A DNA stretch of 38,689 nucleotides from Welwitschia mirabilis (taxonomy: Eukaryota > Gnetophyta > Gnetopsida > Welwitschiales), in assembly GCA_051453625.1 (NCBI GenBank), contig JBOZIK010000001.1:25652301-25690989 (forward strand), written 5' to 3'. The notes below the pieces were generated by a model that was given only the letters and a program-made list of their open reading frames with translations, ran no database searches and was not told where the DNA came from. This document shows positions 1 to 11,037 of this stretch, piece by piece; position 1 is the first letter of the stretch, and the number at the start of each line of letters is the position of its first letter. A program made the position numbers and the translations under genes.

Positions 1-142
1 AACAAAGTTATAACATAAGATAGACCTATTGATACAAAACCAAACAAAGAAAGAAAAAGTGCAAGAATCATAAGGGTTATATTGGGATAAAGAATAAGAA
101 GTTGACTCCACTCCTTTATGTATTGACTGTTATACATCTCAT

Positions 143-1408
143 ATGCCTAACCTTAGATATCTTGTAGTTTTAGAGACCCTTGATAATATAAGAAACATAA
201 ATACTACTAATATCCTCACTTTTAAAGGTAGAAAAAATGAAGAACCTATGCTTTGTTCGAGTCTCTTTGATTCTTCTTGCTTAGCTAACTACTTACAAAC
301 CAATTCGGATTTTGTGAGATATTTTTCTTCTTCTTTAAAGGGAGATGGCTAGCTATGGTTTCATAGATTTTCAAACTATACTTTTAAATCCTGAAAATCT
401 GTAAGATCAACATTTTTCAATAAATATCAACTTGTACAAGTCATAGAAGATCTAAGAGACAAATTCTAAATGTTAAAAAGAAAGAACATGAGAAACTTTA
501 TGAATTCATGGATAGATATTGGATTTTATTGGCAATATGTCCAAATTATAGGATAAATCTTAGTTGATGAATGAAATCCTTATTAAGAAGTCTATAAAAT
601 GATTCTTTAGAGAAGCTAGATATTCTTCATGAAGGTAGCATCAGGTATGGTAGCACCCAAGAAATTAAAACTACTATAGACAAATTATATAGAATGAGTC
701 AAGGATGGTCTCAAAATGAAGAAAAAGGGAAGAGAAAAGTTAAAAAAGTTATGGTAGAAAAATAAATAGAGACTAAGCATGTAAGTATATTAGAAAAAAC
801 AAATAAAAGGATAGAAGCTCTAACAGGTAAAATTAATACAAGAATAAGAAGTAGAAACCTATGAATACTATAATGAGAAGAATCATAATCTTACAAAATA
901 TCCATGGATGACAAGTTTTGTGAAAAACTTAGACATTAATAGAATTGATTATAATCCTGACAATGCTCCTCAGATTAAAAAGAAGTTGTATTCTAATCAG
1001 AACAGGAAATGGAAAGTCTTAAAAAAAAAATCATACATTTGTGGAATTAAAGAGATATGATTACTTTAGGAATTGGAGAAATAGAGAAGAAGAATCTAGT
1101 CACCATCAATAACCAAATAACAGGANNNNNNNNNNNNNNNNNNNNNNNNNNNNNNNNNNNNAACCAAATCTAAGATAAGTTATTTGTAAATCTATTAGAA
1201 CTAGATTAGGTAGAAGCCATCTTTCAACTTCTAGAAAATAGAAGAAAACTAAGGAGAATGAAAACATGGTTAAACAAATAGTTCAATAGAAGGAGAGATG
1301 GATGATTCTTTACCATTTCCTATGCGGAGTAAGATAACAAAAAATGTTTCAAAGAAAGAAGGAAAAGATGTAGAATACCTTATCAGAGCTCTAGAAGACA
1401 CATTAGTT
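143..1408 (+). pseudogene. gag: Element A gag remnant
   Basis: Gag would form the virus-like particle that packages element RNA. The open stretch 143-352 ends in a segment (SSLKGDG, then a stop, then LWFHRF) that matches the retrotransposon gag core, in which a short G-x-A/G-x-x-W-F motif precedes a W-K-x-F-x-x-F helix. The text continues over a frameshift as STFFNKYQLVQVIEDLRDKF, again typical of this domain. The part at 1298-1408 has the LPFPMRSK segment that in many plant gypsy polyproteins lies between gag and protease; B has the corresponding text near 8690. No complete zinc knuckle was seen, and the region is cut by N-runs at 1126-1161 and 1409-2199. The start at 143 is only the first ATG of the open stretch and probably not the original one. 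Confidence 0.75.
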
Positions 1409-2199
1409 NNNNNNNNNNNNNNNNNNNNNNNNNNNNNNNNNNNNNNNNNNNNNNNNNNNNNNNNNNNNNNNNNNNNNNNNNNNNNNNNNNNNNNNNNNNN
1501 NNNNNNNNNNNNNNNNNNNNNNNNNNNNNNNNNNNNNNNNNNNNNNNNNNNNNNNNNNNNNNNNNNNNNNNNNNNNNNNNNNNNNNNNNNNNNNNNNNNN
1601 NNNNNNNNNNNNNNNNNNNNNNNNNNNNNNNNNNNNNNNNNNNNNNNNNNNNNNNNNNNNNNNNNNNNNNNNNNNNNNNNNNNNNNNNNNNNNNNNNNNN
1701 NNNNNNNNNNNNNNNNNNNNNNNNNNNNNNNNNNNNNNNNNNNNNNNNNNNNNNNNNNNNNNNNNNNNNNNNNNNNNNNNNNNNNNNNNNNNNNNNNNNN
1801 NNNNNNNNNNNNNNNNNNNNNNNNNNNNNNNNNNNNNNNNNNNNNNNNNNNNNNNNNNNNNNNNNNNNNNNNNNNNNNNNNNNNNNNNNNNNNNNNNNNN
1901 NNNNNNNNNNNNNNNNNNNNNNNNNNNNNNNNNNNNNNNNNNNNNNNNNNNNNNNNNNNNNNNNNNNNNNNNNNNNNNNNNNNNNNNNNNNNNNNNNNNN
2001 NNNNNNNNNNNNNNNNNNNNNNNNNNNNNNNNNNNNNNNNNNNNNNNNNNNNNNNNNNNNNNNNNNNNNNNNNNNNNNNNNNNNNNNNNNNNNNNNNNNN
2101 NNNNNNNNNNNNNNNNNNNNNNNNNNNNNNNNNNNNNNNNNNNNNNNNNNNNNNNNNNNNNNNNNNNNNNNNNNNNNNNNNNNNNNNNNNNNNNNNNNN
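1409..2199. other. Assembly gap (791 N)
   Basis: A run of N spans the end of gag and the start of the protease of element A. Any open frame drawn through it is an artefact of translating N. A smaller 36-N gap lies at 1126-1161 in gag, with the 8-mer aaccaaat on both sides. Confidence 0.99.
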
Positions 2200-2650
2200 C
2201 TAGAGTGATCCGAGAATACCAGTAGTAGATATAATTATTGAATGTGCCTATAAAATATAAGCTTTGGTATATTTGGGATAAGTATTAATCTCATTTCCCA
2301 TGACGTATTTGAATAACTTGGAAGTCCTCAGTTAACTCCATATAATGGACATGTTTACATGATAGATGGCTCTGTAGTAAAGATAGAGAGAATAATAGAG
2401 AATTATTTAATAGAACTAAAAGGGTTTGGATATTAGGTGGATCTAGTGATTATGAAGATAAAAGAGAATACTCACCCAATCATCCTAGGAAGGCCTTGAA
2501 TGGCAACAACCAATGCAACTATTTATTTTAGAAAGGGAGTAATGGAGATTACTCTAAGAGACCTGGTGCAGCAAATCAAAATATCTGATGAGGAAAAAAT
2601 TGAACACTCCTCTACTAACAAAGGGGATATTACTAACATGATCCTCATAA
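2200..2650 (+). pseudogene. Element A aspartic protease remnant
   Basis: This is the retropepsin that would cleave Gag-Pol. The family's active-site segment is ALVDLGAS-INLMP; here it reads ALVYLG, a stop, then VLISFP (about 2255-2300). The catalytic Asp is therefore replaced by Tyr and the enzyme is dead. About 65 codons downstream, in the same frame, is PIILGRP followed by a stop and MATT, the conserved flap-to-C-terminal motif (usually ILGRPWMATT; TGG became TGA). After it, the frame stays open through a Glu/Lys-rich linker into the RT. The domain order matches Ty3/gypsy. Confidence 0.8.
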
Positions 2651-2761
2651 AAGAAGCTCAACAATTATTAGAAGAATAAGAGGTTGAAAGAAGAGACTAC
2701 TCCTTGACTATTAATCTAGCAAAAAAGAAGAGGAACTTAAGAAAACTCTCTTAAAGAAGGT

Positions 2762-3700
2762 TTGAAATACATGGAAATTCTAAAAAATAGACCTTTAATT
2801 ATCAATGAAAATTTGACTTATTATCAAAAGAGAAAATTAGAAAGGATGTTGGCTAAACAAACTAATGCTTTTTCTTGGACTCATGAAGACATTACTCGGG
2901 TAGACCCTGTAATCTATCAGCATAAAATTTATTTAGATACCATAATAAAGCCTATGAGGTAATCAAAGAGGAGATGCAATCCTCATATGTAAGATGTGAT
3001 CAAAAGGAAAATTTTAAGGCTATGAAAAGTAGGATTCATATACCCTATTTTTTATTTAGAATGGGTAAGTCCTAAGATAGTAGTTCCTAAAAAAAATAAT
3101 AAATGGAGAGTGTGCATAGAGTTTAGGCTACTACTATGTATAAGAATCATTTTTCTTTACCCTTTATGGATTAAGTTTTAAAAATAATTTCATGTTATAA
3201 ATACTACAATTTCTTGGATGGGTGAAGTGGGTGCAACCATATTCCAATAGCCCTTGAGGGCCAAGTAAAATATGCTTTTACTTGTAAAGGGGGTACTTAT
3301 GCCTTAAAGTTTTACCTTTTGGGTTATTTAATGCACAATCCACTTTTCAGAGGCTAGTGAATAGTATTTTTAAGACATAATAGGAAGGTCAGTCGAGGTT
3401 TCTATGGATGACTTTCAACCTTTGAAAATGATTTTGAGGAAGCTTTTAAAGGACAAGAAGCTATACTAACTCAATGCAAAGAAAAGAATTTGAAATTGAG
3501 CTAGTCTAAAAGTCATTTCATACTGGCTGAAGGGATTGTTTTAGGCCATAAGATATTAGTGAGAGGAATTGAAACTGATGAGTAGAAGATTAATGTGATC
3601 AAAGAAATTCCTCCACTAACTAAACTGAGAGAAATAAGATCATTATTAGGTCATGTGGGGCATTATAGAAGATTTATTACTAATTTTAGTAAAATTGCTA
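2762..3700 (+). pseudogene. Element A reverse transcriptase remnant
   Basis: The open stretch 2762-2962 carries the lead-in NRPLIINENLT, then DITRVDPVIYQHKI, equivalent to the I-x-G-I-x-P-x-I-x-x-H-x-I segment before gypsy RTs. Further on, in shifting frames, are VSPKIVVPKKNNKWRVCI (fingers), YNFLDG followed by a stop and SG (motif A, Asp kept), YAFTCKGGTYALK, and SMDDF at 3401-3415 (motif C, both Asp kept). The thumb/connection region LLGHVGHYRRFITNFSKIAK is clear near 3640-3700. Multiple frameshifts mean no polymerase can be made, although the metal-binding aspartates themselves survive. Confidence 0.88.
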
Positions 3701-4230
3701 AACCATTAAGTAATCTTACACAAAAATATGTTCCCTATGAAGGAACCCAAGAATGTTAAAAATCTTTTCAAATTCTTAAAGATAAGTTAGTTCATGTCCC
3801 TATTTTACAAAAAACAGATTGGGACAAAACTTTCTACATTATAACTGATGCTTTACAATATGCTATTGGTGCTGTTTTGGGATGAAAAGATGATGATTGT
3901 AAACCCTATTTATCACTTACATAAGTAAAAATCTTAGTTCTACACAACAAAACTACACAGTTAGAGAAAAAGAGATGATAGCCATAGTAGTATCACTAAA
4001 TAAGTTTAGACATTATATCCTGGTTCATGAGGTTAAAATTCAAATGGATCATAGTGCTATAAGGTTTTTAATGAATAAGAAGAAAGCAAATTATCAAATC
4101 ATGAGATGAATACTTTTAATACAGGAATTTGATTTGAAGATACTAGATAAGAAGGGAATAAAGAATGTGATGGCTGATCATCTATCTAGATTGGAATTCC
4201 CTGAAGAGGCTAAACAAATGGATATCCAAA
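3701..4230 (+). pseudogene. Element A RNase H remnant
   Basis: RNase H would degrade the RNA template during reverse transcription. About 3820-3895 reads DKTFYIITDALQYAIGAVLG, matching the gypsy RNase H start (F-x-x-x-x-D-A-S-x-x-A-x-G-A-V-L-x-Q); the first catalytic Asp is kept. After frameshifts, text equivalent to HSAIRFLMNKK appears near 4050, then KGIKNVMADHLSRLEFPEE (about 4155-4205), the conserved C-terminal N-x-x-A-D-x-L-S-R motif. The domain is interrupted by at least four stops. Confidence 0.85.
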
Positions 4231-4329
4231 ATAGTTTTCCTAATGAGCATCTAGCAACTTTGTAACAAACTCCTTGGTTTTTAGATATTTCTAACTTCTT
4301 AATGAGTTAGAAGGTACTTACTTGCTTAA

Positions 4330-4995
4330 TCTATTATGAGAAAAATAGGTTATTAAGAGAAGTAAAAGATTATATATGGAAGAATAAAATCCTCTTTAGA
4401 TTTTATAAGGATGGTATCATTAGGAGATGTATTAAAGAGCTTGATCAGAAGAAGCTTCTATAAACTTTTCATGTAGAGGAAGGAGGAGGCCATTATGGAG
4501 GAAAAAGAATAGCTATAAAAATTCTAAATGAAGGATATTATTGGAATTCTCTATTTAAGGATTCTTTTAATTATAGTAAAGGGTGTGACAAGTGTCAAAT
4601 AGAGGGAGTATGATTAAAAGTAATGGAAACGCTCTAACAATGGATTCACACCTTGAAACCTTTTAATGTCCAGGAGATATATTTCATTGGTTCCATTAAT
4701 CCAAAATCCTATAAAAAATAATACATTCTATTCTGTGTGATTTAATTGACTAAATGGGCTGAAGTTGAGGCTGCTCCTAATTATTCCACTAAAACGGTAG
4801 TTAAATTCTCATCTAGGAATATATTTCACTAGTTTGGTATGCTTAGGAGTTCTATATCATATAGAGGGACCCATTTCACCAATCAAGCCTTTGAAAAGTT
4901 TTTTGTCTAGGTATGGGGTCCATCATAAACTCTCTTTTGCTTATTATTCCCAATCCAACGATCAGGCTAATATCACAAATAGGAAATTCAACTGA
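4330..4995 (+). pseudogene. Element A integrase remnant, truncated in the core
   Basis: Integrase would insert the cDNA into the host genome. The HHCC zinc domain is visible as FHVEEGGGHYGGKRIAIKIL followed by YSKGCDKCQ, with the C-x2-C pair kept. In the catalytic core all three acidic positions look lost: the usual GIDFIGP reads EIYFIGS, ISDRGTHF reads ISYRGTHF, and QAEITNRE reads QANITNRK (last at about 4970-4990). Immediately after that the similarity stops and minus-strand sequence of element B begins, so the C-terminal part is missing. The junction at about 4995 is a structural breakpoint. Confidence 0.85.
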
Positions 4996-6290
4996 ATTTA
5001 AATCTATGACTTCTATTTCTACCTGCTCTGGATTTGCTTTTCTACCCTAGCCTCTACCTCATGGAGGAGCTCTCCGGTTGGGTGATTCTCTTCTCTTTCT
5101 CTTAAGTGTTAAAAGATCTTTTGTCTTTAGACTTTAGGGAGTGTGTTATATTTCTGGATCTATCCCAATTTGTGGATCTAATCTTGAGGTTTACCCCAAA
5201 GGAACTATGTACATCTTTGACAAGTTTCTTATATCAAAATTTATTTTTCTAATTCTGTTATCATGATATATTTTAGCTTTTTATTGTACAAGTTCTTTAC
5301 ATAGAAGAGCTTTTTTTTCTATTTTTATCTAAAATATTCATGTTTTTTATTCATTCTTTTTGAGCTAGGTCGAAATTACATTTTAATTCTTTAGCCAATT
5401 TAAATATTTTTATTCTAAACTTAATTAATAAAATAGCCTTTTCCCATAGACTAACTCATAAGAAGTAAATCCCGTAGTGTGTTTCCAACTTATTCTATAA
5501 GTCCATAGAGATTCATTTAGTTTATTAGCCTAATTAGTTTTTTATTATTCATAATCTTTGTTAATATTCTATTAAGCTCTCTATTAAATACTTCTGCTTA
5601 GCCATTAGACTAGGGATGATAGGGAGTAGAGAGTCTGTGATGGATTCTGAATTTGGTTAAAAGTTTCTAAAGTGGGTTTCTCTATCAGATATAAGACTTC
5701 GGAGGGCTTCAAACCAGTGGATAATATTCCTAAGGAAAAAGTTAACTAAAGTTTGGGAAGAATAATTAGTTATAGCCTTAGCCTCAACTCCCGTAGTGAA
5801 GTAATCAACATAGACCAGAATGTACTTTTTCCTAAAGGATGAAGGATTGATAGGTCTAATAAATCTATTCCTCAAATAACAAAGGGTTCAATTTTTTGAA
5901 TCCATTATTGTGGAATTTCTAACCTTTGGTTAAATATGCCTTCTCTTTGAAATTGTCACAACTTTGGACATACTTGTTTGCATCTTTGAAGATGGTGGAG
6001 CGATAATATCCCAGATGGAGAATTTTCATTCCTATTCTCTTTGCACCATAATGTCTTCCTCCTTTTCCTTCATGAGTTTCTTTTGAAATTTCCTCTTGTA
6101 AGTTCTCATCTATATATCTTCTGATGACATGATTCTTACATTCTCTAAATAACATTTTATCACACTAAATAGAATCTCTAATTTCCTTAATAATCTTTTC
6201 CTCTTGTAATAAGTCATAAATAGGGTAATCTTTTACTTACAAGATAGTTAACAATGTTAGCATACCATGGATTTGTAGATACTTAAAAAA
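4996..6290 (-). pseudogene. Element B integrase and C-terminal extension remnant
   Basis: The zinc domain lies in the open stretch 5919-6155 (GGRHYGAKRIGMKIL, then YVQSCDNF; the second Cys of C-x2-C is lost). The core lies in 5657-5875: YILVYVDYFTTGVEAKA and SLISDRETHF keep the second catalytic Asp, and the first (G-I-D) is present just before it but one base out of frame. Further left, STPYHP and the NREL helix keep the catalytic Glu (about 5590-5630), followed by YELVYGKKAIL-like text. The frame can be followed through a charged segment to HEVEARVEKQIQSR and EIEVIDLNSVEF at about 4995-5080, so the polyprotein extended past the core. Frameshifts and stops make it non-functional. Confidence 0.85.
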
Positions 6291-6299
6291 AATGCTCAT

Positions 6300-6800
6300 C
6301 TGGGAATTCATCTTTAATGTTAATTGGCTCTTCATCTGGAAATTCTAACCTTGATAGATGATCTGCCACCACATTCTCTATTCCTTTTTGATCAATTATT
6401 TTTAAATCAAAATCTTACATTAATAATATCCATCTCATAGTTCTTGAGTTTGCTTCTTTTTTATTCATTAAAAATCTAATGGAACTATGGTTAGTATGAA
6501 CTTTTACTTCATAACCCAATATATCTTGTCTGAATTTATGCAATACCATCACTACTGCTAGCATTTCCTTTTTCTTTTATTGTATAATTTTGCTGAGGTG
6601 GGTTGAAGTTCTTGCTTATAGATGTAATGGCATAAGGTTTGTTATCATCATCTTTTTGTCTTAAAACTACTTCGATAGCATGATTAGATGCATCAGTCAT
6701 AATGTGGAATGGTTTTGTCTAATTTAGCCCCATAAAATAAATGCTAATAAAAGTTTATATTTTAGAGTTTAGTAATCCTTCTGACATTTATCAGTCTAAT
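6300..6800 (-). pseudogene. Element B RNase H remnant
   Basis: Reading leftwards from about 6790: a decayed FDAS-like start, then NFNPPQQNYTIKEKEMLAVV (about 6555-6610), VHTNHSSIRFLMNKKEAN (about 6450-6510), and KGIENVVADHLSRLEFPDEE (about 6320-6385). These are the successive conserved blocks of gypsy RNase H, including the D of the TDH-like block (here TNH, Asp lost) and the final ADHLSR. The ADHLSRLEFPDEE block is almost the same as in element A. Confidence 0.85.
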
Positions 6801-7560
6801 CATATTCCACATCTTTTTATAGGAGATTATTCAAAGGTTTAGCAATTTTACTAAAGCTAGATATGAATCTTCTGTAGTATTCAACATGCCCCAAAAAATA
6901 TTTTAACTCTTTCAGTTTGGTTGAGGGTGGAATATATTTTATAGCTTTGATTTTTTATTTGTTAGCTTTAATTCCTTTCTTAGATATTTTGTGTCCTAAC
7001 ACTACACCTTCTGTCACCATAAGATGGCTTTTCGACCCACTAAGTCTAAGACATTTATCTTTACATATTTCTAAAACTTTTTCTAATATTTTAAGTAACT
7101 CTTCAAAATCTTTTCTAAATGTTGAGAAATCATCCATAAACACTTTGACTGATTATCATATGATGTCTTAAAAAATACTATTTACTAATATCCAAAAAGT
7201 AGTAGGAGCATTACATATTCCAAATGGAATTACTTTATAAGTATCCCAATAAAAAGTGAAAGTTCTTTTGGCTTAGTCTTCTAAGGCTATAGGTACTTGA
7301 TTATAATTGTTATACTCATCTAGGAAGCTATAATACTGATATCCAGATACTCTTTCTAAAACTTGATCAATAAATGGAAGAGGAAAATGATCTTTATAAG
7401 TTGCTGTATTTTGCCTTTTAAAATCTATACACACTCTGCATTTATTTCCTTTCTTTAGTACTCCTGTTNNNNNNNNNNACCTCTGAGAGTTTAGAAATTT
7501 CTTGTTTAATTACCTCCTGCATATGTGGGCTACACCTTCTCTTTGGTTGCTAACTTGGTT
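6800..7560 (-). pseudogene. Element B reverse transcriptase remnant
   Basis: A run of about 55 stop-free codons (about 7438 down to 7275) reads CRVCIDFKRQN, DHFPLPFIDQVLERVSG, then SFLDEYNNYNQV, so motif A Asp is kept. After a stop and a frameshift, PFGICNAPTTF follows, then the open stretch 6955-7143 starts with FMDDF (motif C, both Asp kept) and continues with a helix and GVVLGHKISKKGIKANK. Next comes FLGHVEYYRRFISSFSKIAKP, the thumb. This is the least damaged polymerase in the window and a good seed for family searches. A 10-N gap at 7469-7478 falls at its N-terminal side. Confidence 0.9.
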
Positions 7561-7879
7561 TTATAGAAGTATCTAATTAGATTTTGTGTTAATAAATTTT
7601 TGGATCTATTCCTTTTATATTGGTATGATGCTAAGTAAAAGTTTATTTTCTCTTGATTAACATTATTTTAAGTCTTCTCTTCTAGAAATGAGTTAAATAA
7701 CTATTTATGATCAAAGGTCTATTAGGATCTGCCTCAATATACTCTAATCCTTCCTTAAGAGGAGGTTTTTCTATTTTTTTAGTTGCTAAATCTTCTTCTT
7801 TGTATTTCTCCTCATTTTATTTATTTAACATTAGATTAATTTCCTAAGTTAAAATTACATTGGTTCTCATCTTGGTGTT

Positions 7880-8430
7880 TCATACCATTTCTTCAACAAC
7901 TGCTACATTAGAAAGCTTAATTTCTTTTTTAAAATCTCCAAGATCAATCTCCATTACCCCTCTTCTAGAGTAGATAGTAGCATCTACAGTAGCTATCCAC
8001 AGTATTCCAAGAATTACTATGTAGATATCTCCTTAAGTTTTCATGACTAATGAGTCTATTAAATAAATAAAATGTTGGAGTTCTACAAGTATGTCCTTTA
8101 AATCTTCTTTTGGCATAACTATTAAGCCATCTATAAGATAAACCTTTTCTTGGTGAGGTCTTAGTTTTAGTTTTCATAACTCCTCATAAGTTTNNNNNNN
8201 NNNNNNNNNNNNNNNNNNNNNNNNNNNNNNNNNNNNNNNNNNNNNNNNNNNNNNNNNNNNNNNNNNNNNNNNNNNNNNNNNNNNNNNNNNNNNTTTCTTA
8301 ATTCCTCATAAGTTTCATAAGCCATCACATTAATACTTACTTCAAGATCTACAAATGCTTCAACTTTGAGCTTTACATTTATTTTCACATCAATCATAAG
8401 TGTTTCGGGATTACTATGCTTTTCATATTG
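7880..8430 (-). pseudogene. Element B aspartic protease remnant
   Basis: At about 8300-8410 the minus strand reads LMIDVKINVKLKVEAFVDLE, then VSINVMAYETYEELR. This is the retropepsin active-site segment with DLGAS changed to DLEVS: the catalytic Asp is kept and the Gly-Ala pair is altered. The frame resumes on the other side of the 100-N gap (8194-8293) with a second copy of the TYEEL text, then KVYLIDGLIVMPKEDLKDIL and a decayed LILG-like C-terminal block. The repetition suggests that the gap is an overlap of contigs and not missing DNA. Confidence 0.8.
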
Positions 8431-8439
8431 TCTGTTTTG

Positions 8440-10060
8440 AAGAACTTGTGTGGAAGCCCAAGAAACTTGGTCTTTCTGTACCATTTCAATTTGTTTTTCT
8501 TATTCTTCTTTTTACTTTTTTGTTTTAAGCACGTTCTTTTTATTTACTTCCAATACATGGGTACATCTTTTAACAATTTTAAAAGAGGTGTTTTTATTTG
8601 TGTATCTTCTAATATCTTGGTTAAGTATTCTATATATTTTTCAACTTTTGAATGTTCTATTTGTTTACTTATCATAAGAAAGGGTAAATAATCTAATGAA
8701 GTATCATTCATAGTTTTTCTTTTAGCCTCTTCCTCTCCTTTATCTAGTGAGTTATTTGAATTCTCATTATTTTTTTGCTATTCATATGTCACTTTTTATT
8801 TTCTTGATCTAGTAGTTATTGCTTTACTTATCGCCTCTCTAGGATTTGATTGGAGTTAAGTAGGAATTTTTCCTTCTTTTTTTCCATTTCTGATTCTTCT
8901 CTATGGTCTTTTGAGTCTCTATTTTTTAAATTTATATAATAATCATATTGTTCTTGCCTTTTCAAGTTTACATATCTTTGTAAAGGTCTTTCTATTTTTC
9001 CTTCTCATTATCCACTTTAGTAAAGATGTGGTTTCTTCCTAGTTTAAGATTGATTTATTGAATTAAGATCTAATCTATTTATATCTAACAATTGAAAAAA
9101 TTCTTGCATCTAAGGGTGTTCTATCTCATTATGATCATCTTCTCCATAGTATTCACATGTAGGTACTTCTTCTTCTTTAAAATGTTGTATAGCTAACTTA
9201 ACAAACTTTTCTACCATGCCATTAGTTACTTTTTTAGCTACTTCTTCTATAAGGTTGATATGTTTTAAGCTATATATACTATTGTCTATTTTTAGGGTGC
9301 ATAATTCATTTATTTTCTTCTTCTTCTCATTTTCTTGACCCCGTCCTTGACTTATATTGTAGAATTACGTAATGGATTCTTCTACTTCTTGAACATTCTT
9401 AGTTTTAGTGCTTCCTCTACATAACAAATCTAATTATTTTAACATCTGACTCTGTAATCCTCTAAGTAAGGATCTGACTCATTCTCTAGTTGTGATTCCA
9501 TGGTTAGGACATTTGGCTAGTAATATGTTGTACCTATCCATGAACTCATCAAACCTTTTATTATTTCTTTGTTTAATATTCAAGATTTATCCTCTTAAAT
9601 ATTCAACCATTCTTATGGGTTGAAATTTAGCTAGAAAAGCACTTTTAAGGGTTTTCCATGAATGAAAAAACATGGTTAGGGTTTCTATAATACCATAATT
9701 AAGCATTCCCTTTTAAAGAAAAAGGAAAATATCTGAGATAGTCAAATTTTGTGTCAAGAAAATTAGATTTAAAAAAAATTCAAATAATCTCAAGTGTAAT
9801 ATAGGTTCTTTTGACTTCTTTTCTTTAAAAGTGGGTATTTTGGTAGTATTTATATTTATTATTTTGTTTGACTACTATAGGGACATAGGGTTGATAGGAC
9901 TCAAATCATTTATCTAGTGAGTATCATGATTCAAAGGTTCTGAGTTTCCATCATCTTTCCAATAACACCTTGTTATTATATACTTTTTATGCTTTTTAAC
10001 TTGACTTTTTGAGAAGATTTTTCTGGTGATCTAGATAATGCTATAATGCTATGCATTTTT
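8440..10060 (-). pseudogene. gag: Element B gag and gag-protease linker remnant
   Basis: Right to left: a gag core near 9480-9680 (text equivalent to F-x-x-K-P-L-x-x-L-F-x-L-N-F-x-P and a following helix), a Lys/Arg/Glu-rich region with TTRS (about 8800-8830; the 'TTRSG' tag common before the linker of plant gypsy proteins), then LPFLMISKQ, EKYI, and PLLKLLKDVPMYWK. The last block corresponds to the conserved I-P-L/F-x-x-A-L-x-x-M-P-x-Y segment upstream of the protease. It is broken by many stops. Apparent open stretches on the + strand at 8416-8691 are antisense to this linker. Confidence 0.72.
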
Positions 10061-10312
10061 TGCTTAAATTCACTCATGAGTTCATGAAATATTTGACCTC
10101 TTACCATCCTTCCTAAAATTACATAATCTCCCACAAAATCATTGTTCCTCTTCACTTAGTTCATTTAAATCATATTTCTTTGGATTTATAATGTACCTTC
10201 TTTTTTCATCTCATCGTATTCTGTGACTATCTTATTGTATTGTACTTTGCATCATCATTGCTAGTTGTCTTTAGAGCTAGCTCCAAAATGATCAGTGGCT
10301 TATGTTATAAAA
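10061..10312 (-). promoter_or_regulatory. Element B leader with candidate tRNA-Met primer-binding site
   Basis: This stretch between the gag remnant and the LTR has no open frame. On the minus strand at about 10297-10312 the text ataacataagcc can be aligned to TGGTATCAGAGCC, the plant initiator tRNA-Met primer site, assuming G-to-A changes and a 2-base deletion. The position immediately downstream of the LTR is right; the match itself is weak. Confidence 0.35.
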
Positions 10313-11037
10313 TAAATGCAGAAAGTATCATAAAATATTACTAAAAACTATAAAAAAGACTAGCAAAGTATAGAAATTATGCTAATGTTAACCTAGAATA
10401 AGAACACATCATTAAAATAAAAATACATAAAGGCTTACTAAAAAACTAGTTACGAATTAACCATTTAGTTCAAAATTCATCATCATAAAAGTCTTGTGAT
10501 GAAGTTATTTAAATTAATCAGGTTATTTATTAAAACTAAACTACTATGTACATATAATACATCAAGGAGAAATGGAGAAAGAAACAAAACATAACTAAAG
10601 TTAAGTGACCTATTGATCAATAATTATTTCTAAGCATTGAAATTATCCTAGTTTATGTTCAGCTACATAAACAAAAGTGAGATAGAAGTAATATTACTTT
10701 TCCAAGTAATAAAAGATTCACACAATATTCAAATGCTTTTTAGCTTTTATATTGAAATGCTAATTGTACATAAAGACAAGCTAAGAAATGTTCTCTTCTT
10801 TTCAGATAACACTATGGAATGTTGGAAACTGTTGCTGACACCTTTGTAGGTAAGCTGGAGTTCCCTTACTTGACCTCTTTGCCTTGTCTATTGTATGCGC
10901 CAAAAAGATCCCACGTTTGGTGGTGATCATGTTTTTATACCCTAATTAGTTTTTTAGTTTCCTTTCTTTCCTCCTTAGGAAGAGAGAAGTAGTTGAGGTT
11001 ATTATGCTGATTTAATCCTCAACCTTCTCTCTTATCT
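10313..11037 (-). repeat. Element B 5' LTR (partial, runs into N gap)
   Basis: This is non-coding sequence upstream of the gag of B with a promoter-like TATA box on the same (minus) strand, as expected for the U3-R-U5 of an LTR. The internal end is at about 10312; the outer end is not seen because N begins at 11038. No second copy exists at the other end of B, so the call rests on position and the TATA box. The + strand open stretch 10655-10849 lies inside and shows no protein similarity I recognise. Confidence 0.55.
10931..10940 (-). promoter_or_regulatory. TATA box in element B LTR
   Basis: The minus strand reads GGGTATAAAAACATG, a strong TATA match about 620 bases before the internal end of the LTR. 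Transcription would start about 30 bases further left (near 10900) and run towards gag. Confidence 0.5.

Larger units (their letters stand above)
1..4995 (+). mobile_element. Element A: degenerate Ty3/gypsy LTR retrotransposon, internal region
   Basis: Gag, aspartic protease, reverse transcriptase, RNase H and integrase remnants follow one another on the + strand in the order typical of Ty3/gypsy (integrase last). No LTR is visible: the left end runs off the window, and the right end stops inside the integrase core at about 4995, where minus-strand element B begins. Reading frames are broken by dozens of stops and indels, and two N-runs remove the gag/protease link. The element is closely related to B: both share the wording around ADHLSRLEFP after RNase H. 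It cannot transpose by itself. The lineage within gypsy is not certain. Confidence 0.9.
4996..11037 (-). mobile_element. Element B: degenerate Ty3/gypsy LTR retrotransposon with 5' LTR
   Basis: On the minus strand, reading right to left, the order is 5' LTR with TATA box, candidate primer site, gag, protease, RT, RNase H and integrase with a C-terminal extension. B is the best preserved gypsy copy in the window: long stretches are stop-free and most catalytic residues are kept. It has no 3' LTR. Its last codons run directly into the broken integrase of element A at about 4995, so the 3' end was lost when the two were joined, or one was inserted into the other with later deletion. It is related to A but in opposite orientation. 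Confidence 0.88.

Noticed and set aside
8416-8691. Overlapping hydrophobic open frames on the + strand, like small membrane proteins.
   Set aside because: They are antisense to the Lys/Glu-rich gag-protease linker of B; A/G-rich coding DNA reads as Phe/Leu/Ser on the other strand.
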